Made by a program: the position numbers and the translations under genes. Under the pieces are notes generated by a model. The model searched no databases, had not been told where the DNA came from, and saw only the letters and a program-made list of their open reading frames with translations. DNA of 36,615 bases, from the NCBI GenBank assembly GCA_024743095.1, contig JANSXF010000044.1:1-36615 (forward strand), written 5' to 3'. The DNA is from Flavobacteriaceae bacterium. GTDB taxonomy: Bacteria; Bacteroidota; Bacteroidia; Flavobacteriales; Flavobacteriaceae. Positions 23,668-32,416 of the stretch are shown here, in pieces; within the stretch, counting starts at the first letter, position 1, and each line of letters opens with the position of its first letter.

Positions 23668-24417
23668 TTAGATTGCCTTGATAATATCCGAGAAATCTTC
23701 AGCTTTCAATGAAGCTCCCCCGATCAAACCTCCATCCACATCGGGTTTGGAAAATATCTCGGCAGCGTTGGCTGGCTTTACGCTTCCCCCGTACAAAATG
23801 GAAACATCTTCAGCAATGGAAGCATTGAATCCCTCCGCAATTGTTTTTCTTATAAAGGCATGCATTTCCTGAGCTTGTTCCGGGCTCGCAGTTTCGCCCG
23901 TTCCAATGGCCCAAACCGGCTCGTAGGCCAAAACAATCTTGCTCCAGGCACTGGCATCCAAATCAAACAGAGCATTCTTTAATTGACTTTCCACTACGGC
24001 AAAATGGTTGTCGGATTTTCTATCTTCCAACTCTTCGCCAAAGCAGAAAATTACTTTCAGACCCTTTTCGATAGCAGTTTTTACTTTTTTGGCCAAAAGT
24101 TCATCGTCCTCACCAAAGTAAGCGCGTCTTTCGGAGTGTCCAAGAATAACTACGTCCACATCCAAGCTCAGCAACATATCCGCAGAAATTTCACCGGTGT
24201 AAGCGCCACTTTCTGCAAAATGCATATTCTGGGCCGCAACTTGTATTTTAGAATCCTGCAATGCCTGTTTTGCGGCTTGAAGGTTCACAAACGTTGGGGC
24301 CACAATTACATCTGCAGTGGTATCGGGTAGTTTGGCGGAAAGTTCGGCCAACAATTCTTCTGTTTCCTGAAGGTTGTTGTTCATTTTCCAGTTTCCTGCC
24401 ACAATCTTTGTTCTCAT
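23668..24417 (-). CDS. tpiA: Triosephosphate isomerase
   Basis: Interconverts DHAP and glyceraldehyde-3-phosphate in glycolysis and gluconeogenesis. 249 residues with all catalytic residues: Lys11 in GNWKMN, His94 in GHSERR, Glu166 in AYEPVWAIGTG, and the phosphate-binding YGGSVKP near the C-terminus. It would also handle the DHAP produced by the rhamnose pathway. It is part of a leftward operon with BT_3928 (60-bp gap) upstream and prmA downstream. Confidence 0.98.
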   Translation of the reverse strand: MRTKIVAGNWKMNNNLQETEELLAELSAKLPDTTADVIVAPTFVNLQAAKQALQDSKIQVAAQNMHFAESGAYTGEISADMLLSLDVDVVILGHSERRAYFGEDDELLAKKVKTAIEKGLKVIFCFGEELEDRKSDNHFAVVESQLKNALFDLDASAWSKIVLAYEPVWAIGTGETASPEQAQEMHAFIRKTIAEGFNASIAEDVSILYGGSVKPANAAEIFSKPDVDGGLIGGASLKAEDFSDIIKAI

Positions 24418-24477
24418 GTTATTTATTGTTATGTTATACTGTTTGGTGTTTGTCCTTTCCTGTTCTAGATTCCATTA

Positions 24478-25572
24478 TCAGAACTCCAGTTCCTCAAAAT
24501 CGTTGTAATGGACCTTTTGTTGAATGGTTCCCTTGCCGAGCACTAAAATAGCTGGATTGGAACGTACAATTGTCTTCAAAGTTGTTTCATCTGTAAAATA
24601 GAATTCGAAATCCAATCCATAGGCTGCAATAATCTTCTCGGCCATATCACTGCTCGAAGCGGACATACCAATAATTTTATATCCCTTTTGTTTTGCTTTG
24701 GCGGTCACCTCGGCAACACCTTCAAATGCCTCAAGATTGCTCTTAGCCATATCATATGCGATAACCATCACCAATTTATCTTCTTCCAATAACTCGGCTG
24801 AATAATCCTGTCCTTCTTGCTCTATGGTAAAGTCATGTATGGGCGGTTCGTACCCTGCTTGAATCTGGGTGGTTTCCACATCTATCAATTCCCCGTCCAC
24901 TGTGGGGTACTCTCCTTCGGTCAAATAAACTTGCTCTTCTCCCCCTACCTTGAAGCGCCAAGCGTACTCATACACCGGTTTTGGTGCATTTTCGGGCACT
25001 GACATACCTTCTTGAATGTTGGCGCCAATTTTATAGGGCCTAAAATCCACCGAAGGCAAATGGGCCAATACATGATTGGCAAACAAGGCACACGCCAACA
25101 GCGATACTCCGCCAATTATCCAATTGGCTTTGGAACTGAACAATGGTGCAATATACTTTCTACCGAAAAACAGTATCAGAATAAATACCAGCAGAATCAC
25201 ATCTTTGGTAAAGGATTCCCATGGTGTGAGTTTAATGGCATCACCGAAACAGCCACAGTCGGTTACTTTATTGAAATATGCAGAATAAAAAGTCAAGAAA
25301 GTGAAGAATACGATCATGAGCAAAAGGCTCCAAACAGTGTATTTAGGTTTGAATCCAATCAATAGTAAAATGCCCAAAATGACCTCAACAATGACCACAA
25401 AGATGGAAATGGCCAAGGCCAAAGGGGTCAAAAATGGTAGGTCCAACACACCTGGGCTAAAATATTCTTCCAGTTTAAAGGAGAAACCCATGGGGTCGTT
25501 AAGTTTTATCAGCCCGCTGATAATAAACAGTACCCCTACTATAATTCTTGATATCCAGACCAAATATTTCAT
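24478..25572 (-). CDS. BT_3928-family membrane protein (DoxX/MauE-like plus thioredoxin-like domain)
   Basis: 364 residues. The N-terminal half has four to five transmembrane helices (from about 7 to 170) of DoxX/MauE type, with a CGCFGD motif between helices (about residues 109-114) that suits a redox role. The C-terminal half (about 235-364) is predicted periplasmic and thioredoxin-like but has no CxxC. It resembles a family conserved in Bacteroidota and is often found beside DUF1599 and tpiA, as here. It overlaps the DUF1599 gene by 4 bp (ATGA). The function is unproven; a quinone- or disulfide-linked redox carrier is possible. Confidence 0.85.
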   Translation of the reverse strand: MKYLVWISRIIVGVLFIISGLIKLNDPMGFSFKLEEYFSPGVLDLPFLTPLALAISIFVVIVEVILGILLLIGFKPKYTVWSLLLMIVFFTFLTFYSAYFNKVTDCGCFGDAIKLTPWESFTKDVILLVFILILFFGRKYIAPLFSSKANWIIGGVSLLACALFANHVLAHLPSVDFRPYKIGANIQEGMSVPENAPKPVYEYAWRFKVGGEEQVYLTEGEYPTVDGELIDVETTQIQAGYEPPIHDFTIEQEGQDYSAELLEEDKLVMVIAYDMAKSNLEAFEGVAEVTAKAKQKGYKIIGMSASSSDMAEKIIAAYGLDFEFYFTDETTLKTIVRSNPAILVLGKGTIQQKVHYNDFEELEF

Positions 25573-26111
25573 TCTTCTTCTTTTAAATGAATCAATGCAA
25601 AAACTGCATAATTAACCATATCCTGATAGTTGGCATCCACGCCTTCACTCACCAAAGTAGTTCCTTGGTTGTTCTCAATCTGTTTTACGCGCAACAATTT
25701 TTGCAAGATCAAATCCGTAAGCGAACTTACCCGCATATCGCGCCAAGCCTCTCCGTAATCGTGATTTTTGTCCTCCATCAATTTCTTGGTTATAGCGACT
25801 TGCTCATCGTAAAGCGCAATAGCTTCCTCTGGGGTCAAGTCAGGCTGTTCTACCACTCCTTTTTTGATTTGAATGAGCGCCATAATCGAATAATTGATGA
25901 TTCCGATAAACTCGGAACGCTCTCCCTCGTCCACTTTGCGCACATCGTTCCGCTGAAGGCCACGAATACGTTGTGCCTTAATAAAAATCTGGTCTGTCAA
26001 GGAGGGCAACCTAAGGATTCGCCAAGCGGTACCATAATCCTTGGCTTTTTTAGAAAACAATTCACGACAGGCTTGTATCACCTCATCGTATTGTTGGGAA
26101 GTCTGCTGCAT
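25569..26111 (-). CDS. DUF1599 protein, internally duplicated
   Basis: 180 residues made of two repeats of about 85 residues each. Both carry the signature K-x-D/H-DYG-x-AWR followed by LTDxI(F/L)-x-K (KAKDYGTAWR near 22-31 and KNHDYGEAWR near 113-122). The family is associated with nucleotide-related enzymes but has no proven activity. It is the first gene of the leftward operon, divergent from folP across 95 bp. Confidence 0.9.
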   Translation of the reverse strand: MQQTSQQYDEVIQACRELFSKKAKDYGTAWRILRLPSLTDQIFIKAQRIRGLQRNDVRKVDEGERSEFIGIINYSIMALIQIKKGVVEQPDLTPEEAIALYDEQVAITKKLMEDKNHDYGEAWRDMRVSSLTDLILQKLLRVKQIENNQGTTLVSEGVDANYQDMVNYAVFALIHLKEEE

Positions 26112-26206
26112 GTATTGTTGCTAATTTGCGTAAATTTCGTCCAACTTATCTGTGCCCATTGGCACTTTGTCAAAGATAATGAAACCCAACAAAGCATATA
26201 TTTTTT

Positions 26207-27040
26207 ATGACCATAAACTGCAAAGGTGAGCTCGTTGACCTAAAAACGCCCAAAGTCATGGGCATTCTCAACCTTACGCCCGACTCCTTTTTTGATGGCG
26301 GCAAGTATAAGGAAGAAGCATCCATACTACATCAAGTCGAATATATGCTCACCCATGGCGCCACCTTTATTGACATTGGCGCTTATAGTTCTAGACCAGA
26401 TGCAGAGCACGTTCCGGAAGGTGAGGAACTAAAACGGATAATTCCCGTTATCGATCTTATCTTGAAAAAGTTTCCAGATACCTTGATTTCCGTGGACACC
26501 TTCCGGAGCACAATAGCATCGGAAAGTATTGAACACGGTGCAGCTATTATTAACGACATTGCCGCAGGGAATTTGGACCAAGCCATGTTCGACACAGTCG
26601 CCAAACATCAAGTCCCATACATTATGATGCATATGAAAGGTACGCCACAGTCGATGCAAAAAGAAGCCACTTACGAAAATATAATCAATGACCTCCGATT
26701 CTATTTCTCCGAAAAAATAAAAGAGACCACATCAAAAAAAATAAATGACCTCATCATAGATCCAGGTTTTGGGTTTGCCAAGACAACGGGTCAAAACTAT
26801 ACACTGCTCAATCATTTGGATATGTTCCAAACCTTTGAACTTCCCATCTTAATCGGTGTGAGCAGAAAATCAATGGTTTACAAAGTACTGAAATCATCAC
26901 CGCAAGAAGCATTGAACGGTACAACTGCCCTGCATACCATAGCACTTTTAAAAGGTGCCAATATTATTCGGGCCCACGATGTAAAAGAAGCCGTAGAATG
27001 TGTTAAACTTGTGGAGACCTTAAAAGAGAGCGAGCTCTGA
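26207..27040 (+). CDS. folP: Dihydropteroate synthase
   Basis: Condenses dihydropteridine diphosphate with p-aminobenzoate in folate synthesis; target of sulfonamides. 277 residues, TIM barrel, with the signature GILNLTPDSFFDGG (residues 19-32), INDIAAG near 106, the DPGFGFAKT loop near 184 and SRKS near 220. It is followed 44 bp later by cdaA on the same strand, so they may form one transcript. Confidence 0.97.
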   Translation: MTINCKGELVDLKTPKVMGILNLTPDSFFDGGKYKEEASILHQVEYMLTHGATFIDIGAYSSRPDAEHVPEGEELKRIIPVIDLILKKFPDTLISVDTFRSTIASESIEHGAAIINDIAAGNLDQAMFDTVAKHQVPYIMMHMKGTPQSMQKEATYENIINDLRFYFSEKIKETTSKKINDLIIDPGFGFAKTTGQNYTLLNHLDMFQTFELPILIGVSRKSMVYKVLKSSPQEALNGTTALHTIALLKGANIIRAHDVKEAVECVKLVETLKESEL

Positions 27041-27084
27041 TTTGAGGTTCTTTGATTTTTGCTAATTTTACAAAAACGCTGCGG

Positions 27085-27873
27085 TTGGATTTTTTAAATT
27101 TTCTCGAATTCAAGATTACGGATATCATCGACATAGTCCTCGTGGCCGCACTCCTCTATTACATTTACAAACTGGTCAAGGGCACGGTCGCGATCAATAT
27201 TTTTATCGGAATTGTGATTGTTTGGGCACTTTGGAAGCTTACCGAGTTGCTTCAAATGAAAATGATCAGCAGTATGGTCGGAGGTTTTATGAACATTGGT
27301 CTGATTGCACTGATCATTGTGTTCCAACAAGAGATTCGAAAGTTTCTGTTGATGGTTGGTTCAACCAACTTTGCGTCAAAGCGACACTTCCTCAAACGTT
27401 TTAAATTTCTACGACAAGAAACCATTTCCACCACTACGGACGTAGAGTCTATTATTGGGGCATGCGAAAAAATGGCCACATCCAAAACAGGGGCACTCAT
27501 CGTTATAGAAAGAAACAACTCCTTGGATTTTGTAAAATCCACTGGTGATGCCATGGATATTAAGGTAACCCTGCCCATTTTGGAGAGCATCTTTTTTAAG
27601 AACAGCCCCTTGCACGATGGCGCAATCGTAATTCAGGATAATTTCATAACCGCCACCCGCGTGATCCTCCCTGTTTCCAACGATCGAAACATTCCGCTTC
27701 GTTTTGGATTGCGACACAGGGCCGCAGTGGGAATCACTGAAAAAACAGATGCACTTTGTTTGGTGGTGAGCGAAGAAACAGGATCCATATCCTACATAAA
27801 AAATGGTGACTTTGTTCCTTTTAAAAACAAGGGGGAATTGGTGAAACGCATTAAAAAGGACTTGGAGCAATGA
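27085..27873 (+). CDS. cdaA: Diadenylate cyclase CdaA
   Basis: Makes cyclic di-AMP from two ATP. The N-terminal part has three transmembrane helices (about residues 10-90), then the DAC domain with the DGA motif (LHDGAIVI) and the RHR motif (RHRAAVG). No ATG is available; I prefer TTG 27085 (giving MDFLNFLEF, the usual N-terminus of Flavobacteriia homologs, 262 residues), with TTG 27052 as alternative. The end overlaps the DUF3667 gene by 4 bp (ATGA). The folP-cdaA neighbourhood links folate synthesis and a signalling cyclase in one transcript. Confidence 0.93.
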   Translation: MDFLNFLEFKITDIIDIVLVAALLYYIYKLVKGTVAINIFIGIVIVWALWKLTELLQMKMISSMVGGFMNIGLIALIIVFQQEIRKFLLMVGSTNFASKRHFLKRFKFLRQETISTTTDVESIIGACEKMATSKTGALIVIERNNSLDFVKSTGDAMDIKVTLPILESIFFKNSPLHDGAIVIQDNFITATRVILPVSNDRNIPLRFGLRHRAAVGITEKTDALCLVVSEETGSISYIKNGDFVPFKNKGELVKRIKKDLEQ

Positions 27874-28652
27874 CCTGTAAAAATTGTGACGCAAGACTGC
27901 GAACAGATTTTCTTTATTGTCCAGCTTGCGGCGCAAAAGTAATTCGCAATAGGATTACCTTAAAAAACCTATGGACAGATATACTTGACCGATATTTTAA
28001 TCTGGACAATACCTTTGTGAACACCTTTGTCCACTTGTTCACCAAACCTGAAATTGTTATTGAGGGCTACCTTCAAGGACTCCGTAAAAAATACTTAAAC
28101 CCCATAAGCTATTTAGGTATAGCCTTGACCCTTTCCGGAATATTAGTGTTTATGATGGCCAAGTCCATCGATTTTATGCAATTCGATGCTTTTGAAACAA
28201 AAACGCAAACGGTTTTGCAGGAAAAATTAATGGGTTTTATTTTGGATTATCAGGCCTTGATTTTCATAGTTTATATTCCGCTAATGGCCATATCAGGCTG
28301 GTTGTGCTTCAATAAAAAAGGGTACAATTTTGCCGAGCGGACAACAATTTTCATGTACACTTTGGCCCATTTTAGTCTTTTTAGCTTTATCCCGTCGGTA
28401 CTCGTATTACTTTTTATACCAGAACATTACATTTATTTTTCATTTTTCGGAACACTCACCATGATTCTGTATGCAACCTATACGATCATTAGGATTTCCG
28501 ACTCCAAAGGTATGGCTCTAATAGCTCGGTTACTTTCATTCTTTATGGTTTTGGGAGCACTTTATCTCTTAACCTCTATTTTAATCCCATTTATTATGAT
28601 TTTAACGGGAGAAATAAGAATCGAAGAATTTATACCCCCACCACCAAACTAA
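27870..28652 (+). CDS. DUF3667 membrane protein with N-terminal zinc ribbon
   Basis: 260 residues. The first 20 carry a zinc-ribbon (C3-x2-C6...C17-x2-C20). After a DUF3667-like segment (residues 33-80, including KPEIVIEGYLQGLRKKY) there are about five transmembrane helices. Translational coupling to cdaA by ATGA overlap suggests a related role, perhaps sensing or membrane organisation; no function is established. It ends 2 bp before the convergent ABC exporter gene. Confidence 0.85.
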   Translation: MTCKNCDARLRTDFLYCPACGAKVIRNRITLKNLWTDILDRYFNLDNTFVNTFVHLFTKPEIVIEGYLQGLRKKYLNPISYLGIALTLSGILVFMMAKSIDFMQFDAFETKTQTVLQEKLMGFILDYQALIFIVYIPLMAISGWLCFNKKGYNFAERTTIFMYTLAHFSLFSFIPSVLVLLFIPEHYIYFSFFGTLTMILYATYTIIRISDSKGMALIARLLSFFMVLGALYLLTSILIPFIMILTGEIRIEEFIPPPPN

Positions 28653-28654
28653 CC

Positions 28655-30427
28655 TCAAGCCACTTCCTCTGCCAAAAACTGGGCATTGTAGAGATCATTG
28701 TAGTAGCCACCTTTTTCCAGCAGTTCCTTATGGGTTCCGACCTCAATGATTTTACCGGAATCCATTACAATGATCTTATCGGCTTTTTTTATGGTCGCCA
28801 AACGGTGCGCAATGATAATTGAAGTCCTTCCCTCGGTAATCTTATCGGTGGCTTGTTGTATGAGCATTTCGGAATAGGTATCCACTGACGATGTAGCCTC
28901 GTCCAAAATCAAAATACTTGGATTGCTCACATAGGCGCGCAAAAAGGCAATCAATTGACGTTGGCCACTGGAAAGCATGGTTCCTCGCTCTTTCACGTTA
29001 TATTGATAGCCGCCCGGTAAACTGGAAATAAATTCGTGCACCCCAATCTGTTTGGCCGCTGCTTCTATCTCTTCCGTAGAGATATTTTCATCACGGAGTG
29101 AAATATTGTGCTCTATGGTATCTGCGAACAAGAAAACGTCTTGCAACACAATGGCGATATGGGAACGGAGCGACTTCAAAGTATAATCGTCCAAACATAC
29201 ATTGTCCACCAAGATTTTACCGGAATTGATTTCGTAGAATCGGTTGAGCAGATTGATGATGGTGGATTTTCCGGCCCCCGTAGCTCCAACAATGGCAACG
29301 GTCTCGCCTGCCTTGACATCAAAAGAAATACCGTGCAGCACCTCTTCATCGGGCACGTAGCCAAAACGTACATCCTTGAATTCGATGTCGCCCTTAACGT
29401 ACTCTTTCTCTAAGGTTCCGTTATCATCAATATGGCTGTCCGTATCCAAAATCTTGAACACACGATTGGCCGCCACCATCCCCATTTGAAGGGTATTGAA
29501 CTTATCGGCAATCTGACGAAGCGGACGGAACAATAAATCCATCAAGAAAAAGAAAGCTACGATGGCACCTTTGTTGTCCATCCCCACGTTTTCTATGTTT
29601 TGAATCACCCCGAAATACACCACTAGACCAATACCAATGGAGTTGGATATTTCAGCTATGGGGAAAAATATGGAGTTGTACCAAACTGTTTTTAACCAAG
29701 CGTTCTGATGTTTTTCGTTGATGGCACGGAACTTTTCCTTTTCAATTTCCTCGCGGTTGAAGAGTTGAACGATTTTCATCCCGGCAATACGTTCCTGCAC
29801 AAACGAATTGAGGTTGGACACTTGTGCCCTCACCTCTACAAAAGCAACCTTCATGGCCTGTTGGAAGAGACGCGTGGCAATCAAAATGATTGGAAGAATC
29901 GCAAAAACTATCAAGGCCAACTTCCAGTTGATAACAACCATTATGATGGCTGCCGACAACATTTTGAGAGCATCGGCCACAATCATAAAAAATCCTTGAC
30001 TAAAGATCTCACCGATTCGCTGCATATCCGCAACGGCCCTAGTGACCAACACACCAATGGAAGATTTGTCGAAATAGGTCATTTTAAAGCTGGTCATCTT
30101 TTCAAAAAGATCAACTCTAATATCCCGGATCACAGATTCGCCCAAAAGATTAGCATAGTAGTTGAACAACAACTGCGTAATCACCTGTCCCATTAGAAAA
30201 GCAAGCATCAACAACACATTATTGAGCAGCTGTTCTGCATCTTTGTTCTCCAACGATTCATTGATGATGCCCTTGACCAACAACGGTATCCCGATGGCAA
30301 AGGCCGCGGACAGCACCGCCACAATGGCCACCAACCAAAAAATACCACGATAGGGCCTGGTCCGTGAAAAAACACGCCCGAACAAGCGAAAATCAAACGC
30401 TTTTCCTACATCATCCTTTTTGCTCAT
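28655..30427 (-). CDS. ABC exporter, ATPase/permease half-transporter (MsbA-like)
   Basis: 590 residues starting at ATG 30427 (a TTG at 30430 is one codon upstream). The N-terminal six-helix ABC membrane domain (about 28-310) is followed by the ATPase: Walker A GATGAGKST (about 381-389), signature LSSGQ in place of LSGGQ (about 485-489), Walker B ILILDE and the His switch IIAHRL. Such half-transporters dimerise and export lipids or drugs. Its start lies 17 bp inside the end of truA. Without substrate-specific marks, MsbA-like lipid export is only one option. Confidence 0.93.
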   Translation of the reverse strand: MSKKDDVGKAFDFRLFGRVFSRTRPYRGIFWLVAIVAVLSAAFAIGIPLLVKGIINESLENKDAEQLLNNVLLMLAFLMGQVITQLLFNYYANLLGESVIRDIRVDLFEKMTSFKMTYFDKSSIGVLVTRAVADMQRIGEIFSQGFFMIVADALKMLSAAIIMVVINWKLALIVFAILPIILIATRLFQQAMKVAFVEVRAQVSNLNSFVQERIAGMKIVQLFNREEIEKEKFRAINEKHQNAWLKTVWYNSIFFPIAEISNSIGIGLVVYFGVIQNIENVGMDNKGAIVAFFFLMDLLFRPLRQIADKFNTLQMGMVAANRVFKILDTDSHIDDNGTLEKEYVKGDIEFKDVRFGYVPDEEVLHGISFDVKAGETVAIVGATGAGKSTIINLLNRFYEINSGKILVDNVCLDDYTLKSLRSHIAIVLQDVFLFADTIEHNISLRDENISTEEIEAAAKQIGVHEFISSLPGGYQYNVKERGTMLSSGQRQLIAFLRAYVSNPSILILDEATSSVDTYSEMLIQQATDKITEGRTSIIIAHRLATIKKADKIIVMDSGKIIEVGTHKELLEKGGYYNDLYNAQFLAEEVA

Positions 30428-31166
30428 CAAAAATTTCTTTTGGATATAATACCTTGGTCAAATATAGTCCTTTTGCGGGGACGGAGACTCCTGCCTCTCC
30501 CCTATCTTTACTTGCGATAATTTTATGGATATCCCCTGAAGACATTTTGCCCAAACCAACATCCAATAAGGTGCCCACTACTGCACGTACCATATTTCTC
30601 AAAAAACGGTCTGCGGAAATGGTGAACACCCACTTTTCTTTGTCCGTTGTCCAAAATGCTTCCTTCACATCACAGTTAAAGGTCTTTACATCTGTATTGG
30701 ATTTGGAAAAACATTGAAAATCGGTGTAGTCCAACAGTATTTTGGCCGCTAGGTTCATTGCGTCCAAATCCAAAGGATATTTTACAAAGTGTGCATGATT
30801 GAACAAAAATGGATTCTTTTCCCTTACGATCCAATACTCATAGGTCCTTTCCAAGGCATCGAACCGGGCATGCGCCTTATGATTAACCGAACGGATGGCC
30901 TGCACTGCGATATCATCCGGTAAAAAAGCGTTCAACCTGTAAACCAGATCATCCATATCCGGAATGTCATCAAAATCGAAATGACAGTACATTTCCCTTG
31001 CATGCACCCCGGCATCGGTCCTTCCGGCCCCAACAACCTCTACCTTGTCTCGCAACAATATGGAAAGAGCCTTTTCCAAAACCTCCTGTACGGTGATGGC
31101 ATTGGGTTGGTTCTGCCATCCATGATATGCCTTGCCGAAATAAGAAAATTGGACGAAATATCTCAA
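30411..31166 (-). CDS. truA: tRNA pseudouridine synthase A
   Basis: Converts U38-U40 in tRNA anticodon stems to pseudouridine. 251 residues with the catalytic Asp52 in GAGRTDAGVHA and conserved HGWQNQ near residue 15. The start is TTG 31166 (MRYFVQF); an in-frame stop lies just upstream and no ATG is near. The gene overlaps the ABC exporter and is divergent from the phosphodiesterase gene across 88 bp, which must hold both promoters. Confidence 0.95.
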   Translation of the reverse strand: MRYFVQFSYFGKAYHGWQNQPNAITVQEVLEKALSILLRDKVEVVGAGRTDAGVHAREMYCHFDFDDIPDMDDLVYRLNAFLPDDIAVQAIRSVNHKAHARFDALERTYEYWIVREKNPFLFNHAHFVKYPLDLDAMNLAAKILLDYTDFQCFSKSNTDVKTFNCDVKEAFWTTDKEKWVFTISADRFLRNMVRAVVGTLLDVGLGKMSSGDIHKIIASKDRGEAGVSVPAKGLYLTKVLYPKEIFDEQKG

Positions 31167-31254
31167 AGGAATCGATTACTTTTAAGCCCGTAAAGATAAT
31201 TGAATCCTTTCCAACATAAATCTGACCGTTGGTTTTTAGCATATTTTTAGCGAA

Positions 31255-31749
31255 ATGAAAAAAATCCTGTTGCTTTCCGACACGCATGGCCATATGGACC
31301 CAACCATTTTAAAATATGTGGCACAAGCCGATGAAATTTGGCATGCCGGTGACATTGGAAATCTATCCGTTACCGACCAATTAGAATCCTTGAAACCTGT
31401 TCGAGGGGTTCACGGAAATATTGATGACCATCTAATCCAAAAAGAATTTCCGGAAAACAATAGATTTATGTGCGAAGGGGTCGATGTCTGGATTACGCAC
31501 ATTGGTGGTTATCCCAACCGATACAATATTCGGGTGCGGGACGAGATCAGAAACAATCCGCCCAAATTATTTATTTGTGGCCACTCCCACATATTAAAGG
31601 TAATGCACGACAAAAAACTTGGGCTGTTGCACATGAACCCCGGGGCTTGCGGAAAACATGGTTTTCATCAGGTACGCACCATGCTCCGGTTTGTAATCGA
31701 TGGGGAAAAAATATCGGATTTAGAGGTTGTCGAGCTTGGCAAACGATAG
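31255..31749 (+). CDS. YfcE-type metallophosphoesterase
   Basis: 164 residues of the MJ0936/YfcE family with all five metal motifs: SDTHG (8-12), GDIGN, GN(I)DDH, WITHIGG and GHSH. It hydrolyses phosphodiesters in vitro in related proteins; the physiological substrate is unknown. A bidirectional terminator follows the stop. Confidence 0.93.
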   Translation: MKKILLLSDTHGHMDPTILKYVAQADEIWHAGDIGNLSVTDQLESLKPVRGVHGNIDDHLIQKEFPENNRFMCEGVDVWITHIGGYPNRYNIRVRDEIRNNPPKLFICGHSHILKVMHDKKLGLLHMNPGACGKHGFHQVRTMLRFVIDGEKISDLEVVELGKR

Positions 31750-31758
31750 CCAAAACAT

Positions 31759-31787
31759 AAAAACCCCGGCCAAAGCCAGGGTTTTTT
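31759..31787. terminator. Bidirectional intrinsic terminator
   Basis: AAAAACCCCGGC-caaa-GCCAGGGTTTTTT forms a stem with one mismatch and T-runs on both strands. It lies between the convergent phosphodiesterase and DUF4293 genes. Confidence 0.85.
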
Positions 31788-31814
31788 CGCACTAATACTA
31801 CTAAGATGTTAGGT

Positions 31815-32225
31815 TCAACGTAAGCGATCAACAGATTTTACAAGATCTTCATCCTTTTTGATAGCCCTGTTGGCCAGGACCAGAAAAACGATAGAAAATA
31901 CAGGAATCAGCATCCCAATACCCTTCTCTGAAACCACAGTCTCTCCGGATAAGCTTAGCGATCGATAAACGAAAAATCCCAGTAAAAAAAGGTTCAATAT
32001 CATATTCAACCTGTTCACCACAAATTGATTTTGTCTTTTCTTGTACATTACAATCGATACGACTGCCAAAACGGTCACCGCATAAAAAACAAGGCTCACC
32101 AACACTTCATCCTGGGCAAACACTTCTTTTCCGTCTATTTCCACCCACAAATTCATAAAGAACGGAAGTATGCCCGAAATTAGGCCTACTATGAGCAAAA
32201 ATAACGTTTGTATCCGTTGAATCAT
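31815..32225 (-). CDS. DUF4293 integral membrane protein
   Basis: 136 residues with four transmembrane helices (about 5-27, 42-60, 70-88, 103-122) and the family start MIQRIQTLFLL. The family is conserved in Bacteroidota and commonly stands beside rho, as here (divergent, 191 bp between starts). No function is known. Confidence 0.88.
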   Translation of the reverse strand: MIQRIQTLFLLIVGLISGILPFFMNLWVEIDGKEVFAQDEVLVSLVFYAVTVLAVVSIVMYKKRQNQFVVNRLNMILNLFLLGFFVYRSLSLSGETVVSEKGIGMLIPVFSIVFLVLANRAIKKDEDLVKSVDRLR

Positions 32226-32416
32226 TGTGAAAATCGATTTCGAATGGCAAAAATAGGTGTCTTTTTGGGAATTAAGGCCTTATTCTTAAAAAATTATTTG
32301 TAATATTGTCCCGTTATTATCAAGCACCTACCTAGGAATTCTTTCTCCAGTAGCATTCATAAATAACTTTACTTCAAATTTTAGAATCACACAAGTTTAA
32401 CTTATTCCATTACTTA

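Noticed and set aside
32226..32416. A sigma-A promoter for rho
   Set aside because: No segment fits both TTTG and TAnnTTTG at acceptable spacing; only partial matches.
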